From Actinoallomurus oryzae (lineage in GTDB: Bacteria; Actinomycetota; Actinomycetes; Streptosporangiales; Streptosporangiaceae): a DNA stretch of 64,000 nt. A model generated the notes under the pieces. That model saw only the letters and a program-made list of their open reading frames with translations, was not told the origin of the DNA and searched no databases. Numbering within the stretch: position 1 is the first letter of the stretch; every line of letters starts with the position of its first letter. The stretch covers positions 1 to 64,000 of the forward strand of contig NZ_BAABHF010000021.1 of NCBI RefSeq assembly GCF_039541955.1, in the 5' to 3' direction. Below, in pieces: positions 1 through 7,659 of the stretch. Position numbers and translations under genes: made by a program.

Positions 1-345
1 TACAACCACCAGCGCCCGCACCGGTCGTTGCCGCGCCGAGCCACGCCCGCCACCGTCTACAACACCCTGCCCAAAGCACTGCCCACCGGCAGCCGCCAGG
101 CCGACACCCACACCCGGGTCCGCCACGACCGCATCGACGACTCCGGCGTCGTCACCCTGCGCACGGGCGGCCGGCTCCACCACCTCGGCATCGGGCGAAC
201 CCACGCTCGAACCCACGTCATCATGCTCGTCGACGATCTCCACGTCCGCGTGATCACCGCCACCACCGGAGAACTCCTCCGCGAACTGACCATCGACCCC
301 ACCCGCGACTACCAACCCCAAAGAAGAAACCCTCCGACCCTGTAG
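1..345 (+). CDS. IS481-type transposase, C-terminal part (cut by window edge)
   Basis: The reading frame is open from base 1 and ends at TAG 343-345, so only the last 114 residues are in the window. The visible start reads YNHQRPHRSL, the usual C-terminal end of the DDE integrase core in IS481/IS3-like transposases, followed by a basic tail. The catalytic D-D-E residues would lie upstream and cannot be checked, so whether the enzyme is intact is unknown. The element end is not recognised, and a hairpin terminator overlaps the stop. It lies beside a tRNA gene, a common place for insertions. Confidence 0.75.
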   Translation, partial: YNHQRPHRSLPRRATPATVYNTLPKALPTGSRQADTHTRVRHDRIDDSGVVTLRTGGRLHHLGIGRTHARTHVIMLVDDLHVRVITATTGELLRELTIDPTRDYQPQRRNPPTL

Positions 346-358
346 GTTCGGAGGGTTT
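327..358. terminator. Hairpin terminator behind transposase
   Basis: An 11-bp perfect stem, AAACCCTCCGA (327-337) against TCGGAGGGTTT (348-358), closes a 10-base loop that contains the transposase stop codon. The A-tract and T-tract flanks suit termination in both directions, so it also separates the transposase from the tRNA on the other strand. Confidence 0.75.
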
Positions 359-383
359 CCGATGTCCTGAGACATCACAAGCG

Positions 384-459
384 TGGGGCCGGTGGGATTC
401 GAACCCACACTGGCGCGATCCTAAGTCGCGTGTCTCCTGCCTGATTGGACTACGACCCC
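384..459 (-). tRNA. Atypical tRNA, anticodon UAG (class I body)
   Basis: The minus strand folds as a cloverleaf. The acceptor stem GGGGTCG/CGGCCCC has one U-G pair and discriminator A at 384. The anticodon arm is CGCGA-CTTAGGA-TCGCG, and the T arm is GTGGG-TTCGAAT-CCCAC. The loop gives anticodon UAG, which reads the leucine codon CUA. Leucine tRNAs normally have a long class II variable arm; here the variable region is only five bases (CCAGT). The D stem has three firm pairs, as in class II tRNAs. No CCA is encoded. A scanner would probably label it Leu, but the charged amino acid is uncertain. Confidence 0.8.
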
Positions 460-474
460 TGGTGCGCGCGCCGG

Positions 475-945
475 TCAGACGCCGAGCTCGCGCAGAATGC
501 GTTCGACGTGGCCCGTGGCCTTCACGTTGTAGAAGGCCTTCTCGATCCTGCCGTCCGCGTCCACGATGAACGTCGACCGGATCACGCCGACGACCGTCCT
601 GCCGTACAGCTTCTTCTCCCCGTACGCGCCGTAGGCCTGCATGACCTTCGTGTCGGGGTCGGCGAGCAGCGGGAACGTCAGGCTCTCGCGTTCGCGGAAC
701 TTGACGAGCTTGGCGGGCTCGTCCGGGGAGATGCCGAGGACGGCCACGTCGGATCCGGTGAGGTCTTCCAGGTGCTCCTGGAAGCCGACCGCCTCTTTCG
801 TGCAGCCGGGGGTCATGGCGGCCGGGTAGAAGTACACGACCACACGCCGGCCGCGGAACGACGACAGGGAGACGGGGTTACCGTCGGCGTCGGCGAGGGT
901 GAACTCCGGGGCGGCGTCCCCGGGCTCCAGCCGCTGTTCCGTCAC
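475..945 (-). CDS. bcp: Thioredoxin-dependent thiol peroxidase, Bcp/PrxQ type, one-cysteine
   Basis: A cytoplasmic peroxiredoxin of 156 residues, the usual length of Bcp/PrxQ, which reduces hydrogen and organic peroxides. The peroxidatic motif TPGCTKEA places the active cysteine at residue 48. Many relatives have a resolving cysteine five residues later; here that position is Val53 and the protein has no other cysteine. It should therefore act as a one-Cys enzyme needing an external thiol such as thioredoxin or mycothiol (inference). ATG start. It is transcribed toward the adjacent tRNA, whose 5' end is only 15 bases beyond the stop. Confidence 0.93.
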   Translation of the reverse strand: MTEQRLEPGDAAPEFTLADADGNPVSLSSFRGRRVVVYFYPAAMTPGCTKEAVGFQEHLEDLTGSDVAVLGISPDEPAKLVKFRERESLTFPLLADPDTKVMQAYGAYGEKKLYGRTVVGVIRSTFIVDADGRIEKAFYNVKATGHVERILRELGV

Positions 946-1159
946 GAGAGTACCTTTCCGTTCGAGCCAGGGTCTGTTCCGCGAGCCTCACTGTGCGGCA
1001 CGGGACCGGGAAACAGAACCTTGCCCAACCCTACTCGTCAGGGTCCCCCGGCAACGGGATCGGGTACAGAGTGGGCAGGACGCGGTGTCGCGGGTCCGTT
1101 CCTGAGAGACTGATCATTGCTTCGCCCGGTGGACAGCGCCGCAGGAGGTACGAAACGAG

Positions 1160-1462
1160 ATGGCCGACAAGACCCGCGACCCCGCGGTGATAGAGCGCGA
1201 GATCGAGCTGACGCGTCAGGAGCTGGCGCGCAGCGTCGACCTGCTCGCCGAGCGCCTGAGCCCCAAGCGCGTCGCGCAGCGTGGTGTCGCCAAGGCCAAG
1301 GAGGAGGCCGGGCACGTCGCCACGGACATCCGAACGATGGTCCGGCGCGAGTCGGCCGAGCGGCTGAGCCCGCTGACCGGCCCGGTGCTGATCGGCGCCG
1401 GTCTCCTGGCCGCCGGCGTCGCCCTGCGCCTGCTCCTGCGCCGGGGTCGGCAGGACTGCTGA
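1160..1462 (+). CDS. DUF3618 membrane-anchored protein
   Basis: 100 residues. The N-terminal half is charged and helical (residues 8-65, with an IEREIELTRQELARSVD stretch), followed by one hydrophobic segment (about 74-91) and a basic end, so it is probably anchored in the membrane with most of its mass in the cytoplasm. This layout matches DUF3618, a small actinobacterial family of unknown function often found near other short membrane proteins. A strong ribosome site (GCAGGAGG) precedes the ATG. It is monocistronic, convergent with the MHS transporter and closed by a hairpin. Confidence 0.85.
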   Translation: MADKTRDPAVIEREIELTRQELARSVDLLAERLSPKRVAQRGVAKAKEEAGHVATDIRTMVRRESAERLSPLTGPVLIGAGLLAAGVALRLLLRRGRQDC

Positions 1463-1467
1463 CCGGC

Positions 1468-1498
1468 GACCGCCGGGGCACCCGGATCCCCGGCGGTC
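1468..1498. terminator. Bidirectional hairpin terminator
   Basis: A perfect 11-bp stem, GACCGCCGGGG (1468-1478) against CCCCGGCGGTC (1488-1498), with a 9-base loop, lies between the convergent DUF3618 gene and the transporter stop. It has no U-tract, as is common in actinomycetes. Confidence 0.7.
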
Positions 1499-1507
1499 CA
1501 GGGGCGC

Positions 1508-2881
1508 TCAGTCCGACGCGGTGGCGAGGCGGCCCGAGCCCGAGCGGCGGGGCGTCGCGACGTTCCTGATCGACACGCCCGCCGTCTCCGGGATCGAAAG
1601 GATCGGCACCAGGGCGATGAGACCGGCGACGACCAGGTAGAACGCCGGGATGTAGTTGGTGTGGAAGACGCTGATCAACGAGTCGATCACCAGCGCCGAC
1701 GTGCCGCCGAACACCGACGTCGAGATGTTGTAGCCGATGGCGAACGCCCCGTACCGCACCTGCGTGGGGAACATCGCCGGGAACGTCGACCCGATCACGG
1801 CGAGCATCAGCACGAGCAGCGCACCCATGATCGCGAAGCCGGCGGTCACCGTCACCGGGTTGTGGAGCTGCATCAGCTTGATCGCGGGGAAGCTCAGCAC
1901 GATGTAGCCGGTGGCGGCGGTGGCCAGCAGCGGTTTGCGGCCGATCCGGTCGGACAGGCGGCCGAGCGGCGCGATCACCAGGAGCATGCCGAACTCCACG
2001 CCGATGGTGGTGAGCTGGGCGGCGACGTCGCCGACGCCGAGGTTCTCGGTCAGGTACGACGGCATGAACGTCAGCAGCGTGTAGTCGGCGACGTTGAGCA
2101 GGATGACGATGCCGATCAGGTTGAGGATCATCCGCCAGTGGTGGAGCAGGGTCTCCTTCAGCGGAGAGGAGGCCTTGTGTCCCGTCTCGTCGAGCTCCTT
2201 GAACGCCGGGGTGTCCTCCAGCCGGATGCGCACGTACAGGCCGACGAGGCCGAGCGGCAGGGCGAGCAGGAACGGGATGCGCCAGCCCCAGGCGTGCATC
2301 CGGTCCTCGCCGAGGCTCAGGTTGGCCAGCAGGACGAGGCCGGAGCCGAGGATGTAGCCCCACAGGGTGCCGAACTCCAGGAAGCTGCCGAGCACCCCTC
2401 GTCGTCGCGTCGGCGCGTACTCGGCGATGAACGTGGCGGCTCCGCCGTACTCGCCGCCGGTGGAGAAGCCCTGGATGAGGCGGACGAGCAGCAGCAGGAT
2501 CGGCGCCGCGAGGCCGATGGTGTCATAGCCGGGCAGGATGCCGATGACGAAGGTCGATCCGGACATCAGGATGATCGTGGTGGCGAGGACGCGCTGCCGG
2601 CCGAGCCGGTCGCCGAGCGGGCCGAAGAACATGCCGCCGAACGGCCGGATCACGAACGCCGCGGCGATCAGCGCGAACGACTTGAGCGTCGCGCTGCCGG
2701 CGCTGTCGTGCGGGAAGAAGACGGTGCCGATGATGGTCGTCATCACGCCGGCGCTGAACACCCCGAAGTCGAACCACTCGATGCAGTTGCCCATCGCCGA
2801 GGCGACGACGGCTCGCCGGACGGTCGCCTGGTCGGGTGGCTCCTGATCTCCGGAAGCGGTCGGCTCGACGTGCTCCACCAT
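1508..2881 (-). CDS. MFS transporter, metabolite:H+ symporter (MHS) family
   Basis: 457 residues with about 12 membrane segments, the size of ProP, KgtP and ShiA. The signature GNCIEWFDFGVF after the first cytoplasmic residues (31-42) and the RxGRR/K loops (GRLSDRIGRKP, GDRLGRQR) assign it to the MHS branch, which takes up organic acids, betaines or shikimate by proton symport. The substrate cannot be told from sequence. The ATG start has an upstream GGAGGAAGGA site. It stands alone, with an inverted repeat 44 bases upstream that may be an operator or leader hairpin. Confidence 0.9.
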   Translation of the reverse strand: MVEHVEPTASGDQEPPDQATVRRAVVASAMGNCIEWFDFGVFSAGVMTTIIGTVFFPHDSAGSATLKSFALIAAAFVIRPFGGMFFGPLGDRLGRQRVLATTIILMSGSTFVIGILPGYDTIGLAAPILLLLVRLIQGFSTGGEYGGAATFIAEYAPTRRRGVLGSFLEFGTLWGYILGSGLVLLANLSLGEDRMHAWGWRIPFLLALPLGLVGLYVRIRLEDTPAFKELDETGHKASSPLKETLLHHWRMILNLIGIVILLNVADYTLLTFMPSYLTENLGVGDVAAQLTTIGVEFGMLLVIAPLGRLSDRIGRKPLLATAATGYIVLSFPAIKLMQLHNPVTVTAGFAIMGALLVLMLAVIGSTFPAMFPTQVRYGAFAIGYNISTSVFGGTSALVIDSLISVFHTNYIPAFYLVVAGLIALVPILSIPETAGVSIRNVATPRRSGSGRLATASD

Positions 2882-2924
2882 GGAGTGTCCTTCCTCCTCG
2901 ACGGACGAGGGCGGCGGGATCCGA

Positions 2925-2946
2925 AAGACCGTAAACGGACGGTCTT
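2925..2946. promoter_or_regulatory. Inverted repeat in MHS transporter leader
   Basis: AAGACCGT (2925-2932) and ACGGTCTT (2939-2946) form perfect 8-bp arms around a 6-base spacer, 44 bases upstream of the transporter ATG. Symmetry and position suit a dimeric repressor site, for example for a GntR- or TetR-type regulator that is not encoded nearby. An RNA hairpin is the alternative. Confidence 0.55.
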
Positions 2947-3012
2947 GAACCCGTCACCGAATGCCAGACCGAGGTTGCCCGGACAGACCGGTCCCAAACT
3001 TCGAGCGGCCGC

Positions 3013-5811
3013 TCAGCTCAGGTCGGCGGCGACGCTCGCGGTGCCACCCGCCGTCGCCTCGAAGGCGACCGCGAGCGTGCCGGTGGCGCCCGGTACGGTC
3101 ACCGTGGTGGTGCCGGCGCGGCCGATCTCGACCTTCTTCTGACCGCGGATCCCGCCGTCCCAGACATAGGCGTACGCGACGCCCGGACCGCCCGTGCGCA
3201 GCCGGAAGGTGACCGAGCCGTCCCCGGCCTTGGGCCGTCCGGCCAGGCGTACGGTGAACGGCGCGGCCGGCCCGGCGGCGAGCGGGACGCGCGTCGACGC
3301 CGCCTGGATGATCGACTGTGGTGAGTTGACCGACAGCGCCGCGGTCTGCGGCATCACCGGCGGCGGGGCCGTCGTGGGCCGGCCGGGCGGCGGCGTGTAG
3401 CCGGGCAGGGTGGCCAGGCCCCAGCGGTACGGGTCGCCCTGGACGCCGCCCCACGTCGACCAGCCGATGCGCGTCTGGCCCGTCTTGTCGGTCGTGTCGG
3501 AGTCGTAGACGAAGACGTCGAGCGCGAACCGTGACGGGTCGACGGCCGCGGGCAGGTCGGCGAGCGGGATCTTGGCCTCCACCGTGTAGCCCGTGTACGG
3601 CGAGGACACGGCCGAGGCGACCTGCATGCCCGGAGCGGTCTCCGCGCCCGGCCCCTGGTGGTTGTCGGCGTCGCGTTCGAAGCACGGCCCGTCGCCGGAG
3701 GTGAACGGCAGGATGCCGGTCTTGAAGGTCGTCGAGGTGTTCTCCGCGTCACCGCGCGGGTCGAGCGCGATCTCCACCGAGTCGGTACGCCAGTGCCGCT
3801 TGCAGTCGGCGGCGTCCAGCGCGCTGCCCTGCTTGTCGTCCTTCACCTGGACCAGCACGTAGAGCGCGTCGTCGTACCAGGTCACCTTGCCGGTGGCCGA
3901 GCAGTCGGCGGCCGACGAGCACGCCGTGCCCTCCCACAGCCGCGAGAGGTTCAGCGACGGCCCGGAGTACTCCCCGGCCGACTCCTTGCCGTCCACGTCC
4001 GGTGCCGCGCTCGCCTGGGGGATCGTCGTCTGCGGCACGAGCTCCAGCGCGGCCCTGGCGACGTCGGTGGTCGCGCCGTCGGCCGTCGTGCTGATCGTGT
4101 AGTCGTAGTCGCCCGCGTCGCCGCCCTGGTTGGAGGTCGGCAGGGAGGCGTCCGTGTTGCGCACGGTGAAGGTCACCGAGCCGGTCTTGCCGGCCTCCAG
4201 CGAGTACGGCCGGCTCGCGGGCTCGGCGGTGAAGCCCTGCGGCAGGTTCAGCGTGACGGTGCCCTGGTGCGGCCGGTCCGTGGTGTCGGTCAGCTCGACG
4301 CGTACCGTACGGGACCCGCCGGAGCCGAGCGTGAGCACGCGCTCGACCCGCCCGGACAGCTGCGGGACGCCGGTGGACGCGGCCCACGCGTCGAAGTCGG
4401 ACACCCGCGGCAGCGGCTGCTGCACGCCGGTGACGGCGTCGCGCACCTCGACGGCCCGGTCGGTGGTGCCGGTGCCGTGCGCGGTGGTCACGGTGGCGCC
4501 CAGCCGTACGCGCCCGGCCTTCGCGTCCGCGGCGGGGGTGACGGTGAACTCGGCCGTGCCGTCGCGCACCGTACCGGAGCCGGCGGACGTCCATCCGGCG
4601 GGCAGGGAGAGCGCGACCCGGCCGGCGGGGGCGTGCGCGGTGACGGTGAACGGCTCACCGGCGGCCACGCCGAACGCGCTGGTGGTCAGGGAGAACTCCG
4701 TGCCCGGCGGCAGGCCGCCCCGGGCCGGGTAGACCGCGCCCTCCAGCGCCGCGTCCGGAGCGTGGTTCCCCGGGGTGAAGGGCACGCGGCTGTCGACCTG
4801 GGTGAAGTAGTCGCAGCCGATCTGGTTCGGGTCGGACGGCGGGTCCGGGGTGCCGGCCCAGCCCTGACTGGCGTAGAAGCGATCGGCCTCGGCCTCCACC
4901 TGCGCCCAGGTCGCGCCGCTCCGCGAGCGGCGCCCGGCCCAGACGCCGTACACGTCGGCGGACGGGTCGGTGGGGGTGAACGTCGTCTCGCACGCCGGGC
5001 CGACGCCGCTCTTGACGAGGTGTTCCTGGTGGAGGAGGCGGCCCGCCCGCCAGGTGTGCAGGTGCTCCTTGGCGAGCTGGCCGGGGAAGGCCTTGGGGTC
5101 GGCGGCCAGGTAGTACGCCTCGACCGCGAGCCGCCCGGCCTCCTGGTGGTTGCCGTGCTGGCCCGGGATCGGCGACGGCGTCATCGTGACGATCACCTTG
5201 GGCCGCGTCTCGCGGACGAGGCGGACGACCTTGGCGATCGTGGAGTCGTGGTCCCACGCCTTGCGGGTGAGCTCGTCGCTGACGGTGTAGTAGAAGTCGA
5301 CCTTGTCGAGGTAGTCGATGTCGGTGATGCCCGCCTTCGCGACCGCCTTGCGCTCCTCGGCCTCACGCAGCAGGCCGAGCGCCGGCCCCTCCTCGGTGCC
5401 GACCGCGTTGCCGCCGCCCTCGCCCCGGGTGATGGTCAGCACGCCCGTGCGGAGGTGGCGCTGTTCGTTCCACTGGCCGAACGTGGACAGGTCGCCCGAC
5501 TCGTCGTCGGGGTGGGCGCCGACGAACAGCACGTCGAGTCCGTCGGCGCGCGCGGTCGCGGGCGTGCTCGCCGTGGAGGTGGGAACGTTCCGGGCGGGCG
5601 CCGCCCGGCGGAGGGCCGGCGCGGCGGGAAGGACGGCGGGCCGGGCGTGCGACGCCTCGGTGTACGTGCTCGCCGCGGCGTTGACCTGCCTTGACTCGGG
5701 CGCCGAAGGCTGCCGCGGCGACGTCGGCGGGACGGCCGAGGGCAGCAGCGAGACGACCAGACCGGCGGCGAGCGCCATGGGCGCCCCGAACCCTCCGCGC
5801 ATGGAGGCCAA
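3013..5811 (-). CDS. Secreted PIG-L family deacetylase with NEW3- and CBM9-like domains
   Basis: 932 residues. A signal peptide (1-28) is followed by a Ser/Pro/Ala linker and a PIG-L/LmbE deacetylase domain (about 90-330). The zinc motif AHPDDE is at 99-104, and the second metal motif reads HGNH (219-222) where many relatives have HPDH. Next come NEW3-like beta domains (about 370-580), a DOMON/CBM9-like sugar-binding domain (about 590-790) and a C-terminal beta domain. The family removes N-acetyl groups from glucosamine in substrates such as GlcNAc-PI or GlcNAc-inositol. Secretion and a binding module imply action on an extracellular glycan. It is the last gene after two sugar permeases, 47 bases from the nearer one, so release and import are probably linked. 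Confidence 0.88.
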   Translation of the reverse strand: MASMRGGFGAPMALAAGLVVSLLPSAVPPTSPRQPSAPESRQVNAAASTYTEASHARPAVLPAAPALRRAAPARNVPTSTASTPATARADGLDVLFVGAHPDDESGDLSTFGQWNEQRHLRTGVLTITRGEGGGNAVGTEEGPALGLLREAEERKAVAKAGITDIDYLDKVDFYYTVSDELTRKAWDHDSTIAKVVRLVRETRPKVIVTMTPSPIPGQHGNHQEAGRLAVEAYYLAADPKAFPGQLAKEHLHTWRAGRLLHQEHLVKSGVGPACETTFTPTDPSADVYGVWAGRRSRSGATWAQVEAEADRFYASQGWAGTPDPPSDPNQIGCDYFTQVDSRVPFTPGNHAPDAALEGAVYPARGGLPPGTEFSLTTSAFGVAAGEPFTVTAHAPAGRVALSLPAGWTSAGSGTVRDGTAEFTVTPAADAKAGRVRLGATVTTAHGTGTTDRAVEVRDAVTGVQQPLPRVSDFDAWAASTGVPQLSGRVERVLTLGSGGSRTVRVELTDTTDRPHQGTVTLNLPQGFTAEPASRPYSLEAGKTGSVTFTVRNTDASLPTSNQGGDAGDYDYTISTTADGATTDVARAALELVPQTTIPQASAAPDVDGKESAGEYSGPSLNLSRLWEGTACSSAADCSATGKVTWYDDALYVLVQVKDDKQGSALDAADCKRHWRTDSVEIALDPRGDAENTSTTFKTGILPFTSGDGPCFERDADNHQGPGAETAPGMQVASAVSSPYTGYTVEAKIPLADLPAAVDPSRFALDVFVYDSDTTDKTGQTRIGWSTWGGVQGDPYRWGLATLPGYTPPPGRPTTAPPPVMPQTAALSVNSPQSIIQAASTRVPLAAGPAAPFTVRLAGRPKAGDGSVTFRLRTGGPGVAYAYVWDGGIRGQKKVEIGRAGTTTVTVPGATGTLAVAFEATAGGTASVAADLS

Positions 5812-5858
5812 CTCCTCTTAAACGATCACTCCCGATCGACTGAGAGTACGTTGCGAAC

Positions 5859-6650
5859 TCATTCTTTGACAGCCCCGGAAAGCATGCCCGCGATGAAATG
5901 CCGTTGGAGGAAAACGTAGACGACGACCACCGGCGTGGCCACGATCAGGGCCCCGGCCATGAGCAGCTGGTACTCGGTCTGGTGCTGGCCCTGGAAGATC
6001 GACAGGCCGAGCGGCGCCGTGCGCCGGCCCTCGTCGGAGTTCACGATCACCAGGGCGAGCAGGAACTCGTTCCAGGTCCACATGGCGATGAGCAGCACCA
6101 TCGTGAGGATGGCGGGCCGGCCGACCGGCACCAGCACCCGTCGCAGCGTGGTCCAGCTCGACGCCCCGTCGATGCGCGCCGCCTCGATCAGCGAGCGCGG
6201 CGCGGAGCGGAAGTAGGCACGCATCCAGAAGACGCCGAACGACACCGACTGGGCGATCTGCGGGAGCATGAGGCCGGGCAGCGTGTTGTCCAGGCCGGCC
6301 GAGCGCAGGTCGAAATACAGCGGGATGACAATGGCCTCAGTAGGCACCATCAGTCCCAATAGGAACACATAGAACAAAGCGGTCGAACCGCGAAATTCCA
6401 TGGTGCCCAGGGCGTACCCGGCCAGGATCGACAGCACCGACGCGACCACGACCACCACCGTGACGACGATGAGGCTGTTGGTCAGGTAGCGGGCGAAGTG
6501 CCCCTGCCGCCACGCCTCGGTGAACGCGCCGAACGACAGGTGCGGCAGGCCCAGCGCCTGCGCCGCGACGGCGAGCAGCGGGAAGACGGCCACGACCGCG
6601 AACAGGCTCAGGACCCCGTACGTGGCGAGGCGCTCGTTGCGGGATGTCAC
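5859..6650 (-). CDS. Carbohydrate ABC transporter permease, MalG-like
   Basis: 263 residues with six predicted membrane segments. The EAA loop EAARIDGASSWTTLRRVLVP, which contacts the ATPase, is typical of the MalG/CUT1 subunit. The chosen start is GTG 6650, preceded by AGGAGGG at good spacing; a longer frame reaching 6812 would overlap the other permease and has an unrelated arginine/serine-rich start. It forms the channel with the MalF-like protein encoded upstream. No ATP-binding subunit is encoded nearby, so a shared MsiK-type ATPase is expected (known for actinomycete CUT1 systems; inference here). Confidence 0.92.
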   Translation of the reverse strand: MTSRNERLATYGVLSLFAVVAVFPLLAVAAQALGLPHLSFGAFTEAWRQGHFARYLTNSLIVVTVVVVVASVLSILAGYALGTMEFRGSTALFYVFLLGLMVPTEAIVIPLYFDLRSAGLDNTLPGLMLPQIAQSVSFGVFWMRAYFRSAPRSLIEAARIDGASSWTTLRRVLVPVGRPAILTMVLLIAMWTWNEFLLALVIVNSDEGRRTAPLGLSIFQGQHQTEYQLLMAGALIVATPVVVVYVFLQRHFIAGMLSGAVKE

Positions 6651-6694
6651 CGGCCCTCCTTCGTCGGGCCGGTGAGAAGGTCGCGGTGTTCGTC

Positions 6695-6718
6695 GGTTCC
6701 CTCGCTTCGCTCGGTCAC
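6695..6718 (-). repeat. 24-bp intergenic repeat starting at a stop codon, copy 1
   Basis: Read on the minus strand, the sequence begins GTGACCGAGCGAAGCGAGGG and ends AACC. Its TGA is the stop codon of the MalF-like permease. A second copy, 21 of 24 bases identical, occupies 56829-56852 and begins at the stop codon of the KDPG aldolase gene. Both sit in the spacer of an operon, and both spacers then share CGACGAAGGAGG before a GTG start. Confidence 0.65.
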
Positions 6719-7659
6719 GGGCGGCCCTCGACGACTCTCGTGATCCCGGCGGTGAGGACGAAGACGATGATCGCGATCGTGATGCCGATCGCGCAGGCCA
6801 GCCCCACCTCACCGGTGTTGAACGCGCGGTTGTACACCTCGTAGGCGGGCACCTTGGTCGCGTCGCCGGGCCCGCCGCTCGTCGTCAGGTAGATCAGGTC
6901 GAAGTTGCGCAGCGCGGCCACCGTCGTGAGCGTCAGCGCGACCGCCAGCTCCCGCCGCAGCCCCGGCAGAGTGACGGCGAAGAACTCCCGTACGGCACCG
7001 GCGCCATCGATGCGCGCCGCCTCGTACAGCTCGACCGGGATCTTCTGGACGCCGGCGAGGAACAGCACCATGGCCAGCCCGATCTCCACCCAGGTGCCGA
7101 TCAGGCCGACCGACGGCAGCGCCCAGCCGAAGTCGCCGAGCCAGCCGCGCGTCAGGCCGCCCAGCCCGAAGAACCGGAGCGTGCCGTTGACCGGGCCGTG
7201 GTCGGAGTAGATCCACTGCCAGGCCACCGCGACGGCCACCATCGCCACGACCTGCGGCAGGAACAGGACCGTACGGAAGAACGTCATGCCGCGCGGGCGC
7301 GAGCGGGACATCACCGACACCAGCACGAACGCGATGCAGCAGGGCAGCACGGCGTAGAAGAACAGCAGGACGAAGGCGTGCCAGAACGACCCGCGCAGGC
7401 TCGGGTCGGCGAACGCATGGGTGTAGTTGCCCAGCCCCGCCCACGTGCCGAGAGTGAGGCCGTCCCAGTGGAACAGCGACAGGTACGCCCCGTGCACCAG
7501 CGGCCACAGCAGGAAAAGCGCATAGACCACGAACGCCGGCAGGACGTACAGGTAGCCGATCCGGCGAGGCTCACCCGGCGGCCGGGCGCGCTCTTTCCGG
7601 CCGGGAGCCGAGCGGCCGCTCTTCTCCCGGCCGGGTAGGGAGTACTGCCGTGCGCTCAC
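6715..7659 (-). CDS. Carbohydrate ABC transporter permease, MalF-like
   Basis: 314 residues. A basic, proline-rich cytoplasmic N-terminus (1-34) precedes six membrane segments. The EAA loop EAARIDGAGAVREFFAVTLP is present, as in CUT1 MalF/UgpA permeases. The gene overlaps the binding-protein gene by four bases (ATGA), so the two are translationally coupled. It pairs with the MalG-like permease downstream. The 64-base spacer to that gene begins with a 24-bp repeat also found after the KDPG aldolase gene. Confidence 0.92.
   Translation of the reverse strand: MSARQYSLPGREKSGRSAPGRKERARPPGEPRRIGYLYVLPAFVVYALFLLWPLVHGAYLSLFHWDGLTLGTWAGLGNYTHAFADPSLRGSFWHAFVLLFFYAVLPCCIAFVLVSVMSRSRPRGMTFFRTVLFLPQVVAMVAVAVAWQWIYSDHGPVNGTLRFFGLGGLTRGWLGDFGWALPSVGLIGTWVEIGLAMVLFLAGVQKIPVELYEAARIDGAGAVREFFAVTLPGLRRELAVALTLTTVAALRNFDLIYLTTSGGPGDATKVPAYEVYNRAFNTGEVGLACAIGITIAIIVFVLTAGITRVVEGRP

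Noticed and set aside
445..1113. 222-codon plus-strand frame over the tRNA and bcp
   Set aside because: It runs across a tRNA gene and antisense to bcp, and its composition is shadow-like.
1661..3142. 493-codon plus-strand frame opposite the MHS transporter
   Set aside because: Composition is Asp/His/Arg-rich shadow; the minus strand encodes a full MHS protein.
3658..5694. 678-codon plus-strand frame opposite the PIG-L gene
   Set aside because: Arginine/glycine/valine-rich translation with no domain; it mirrors the deacetylase codons.
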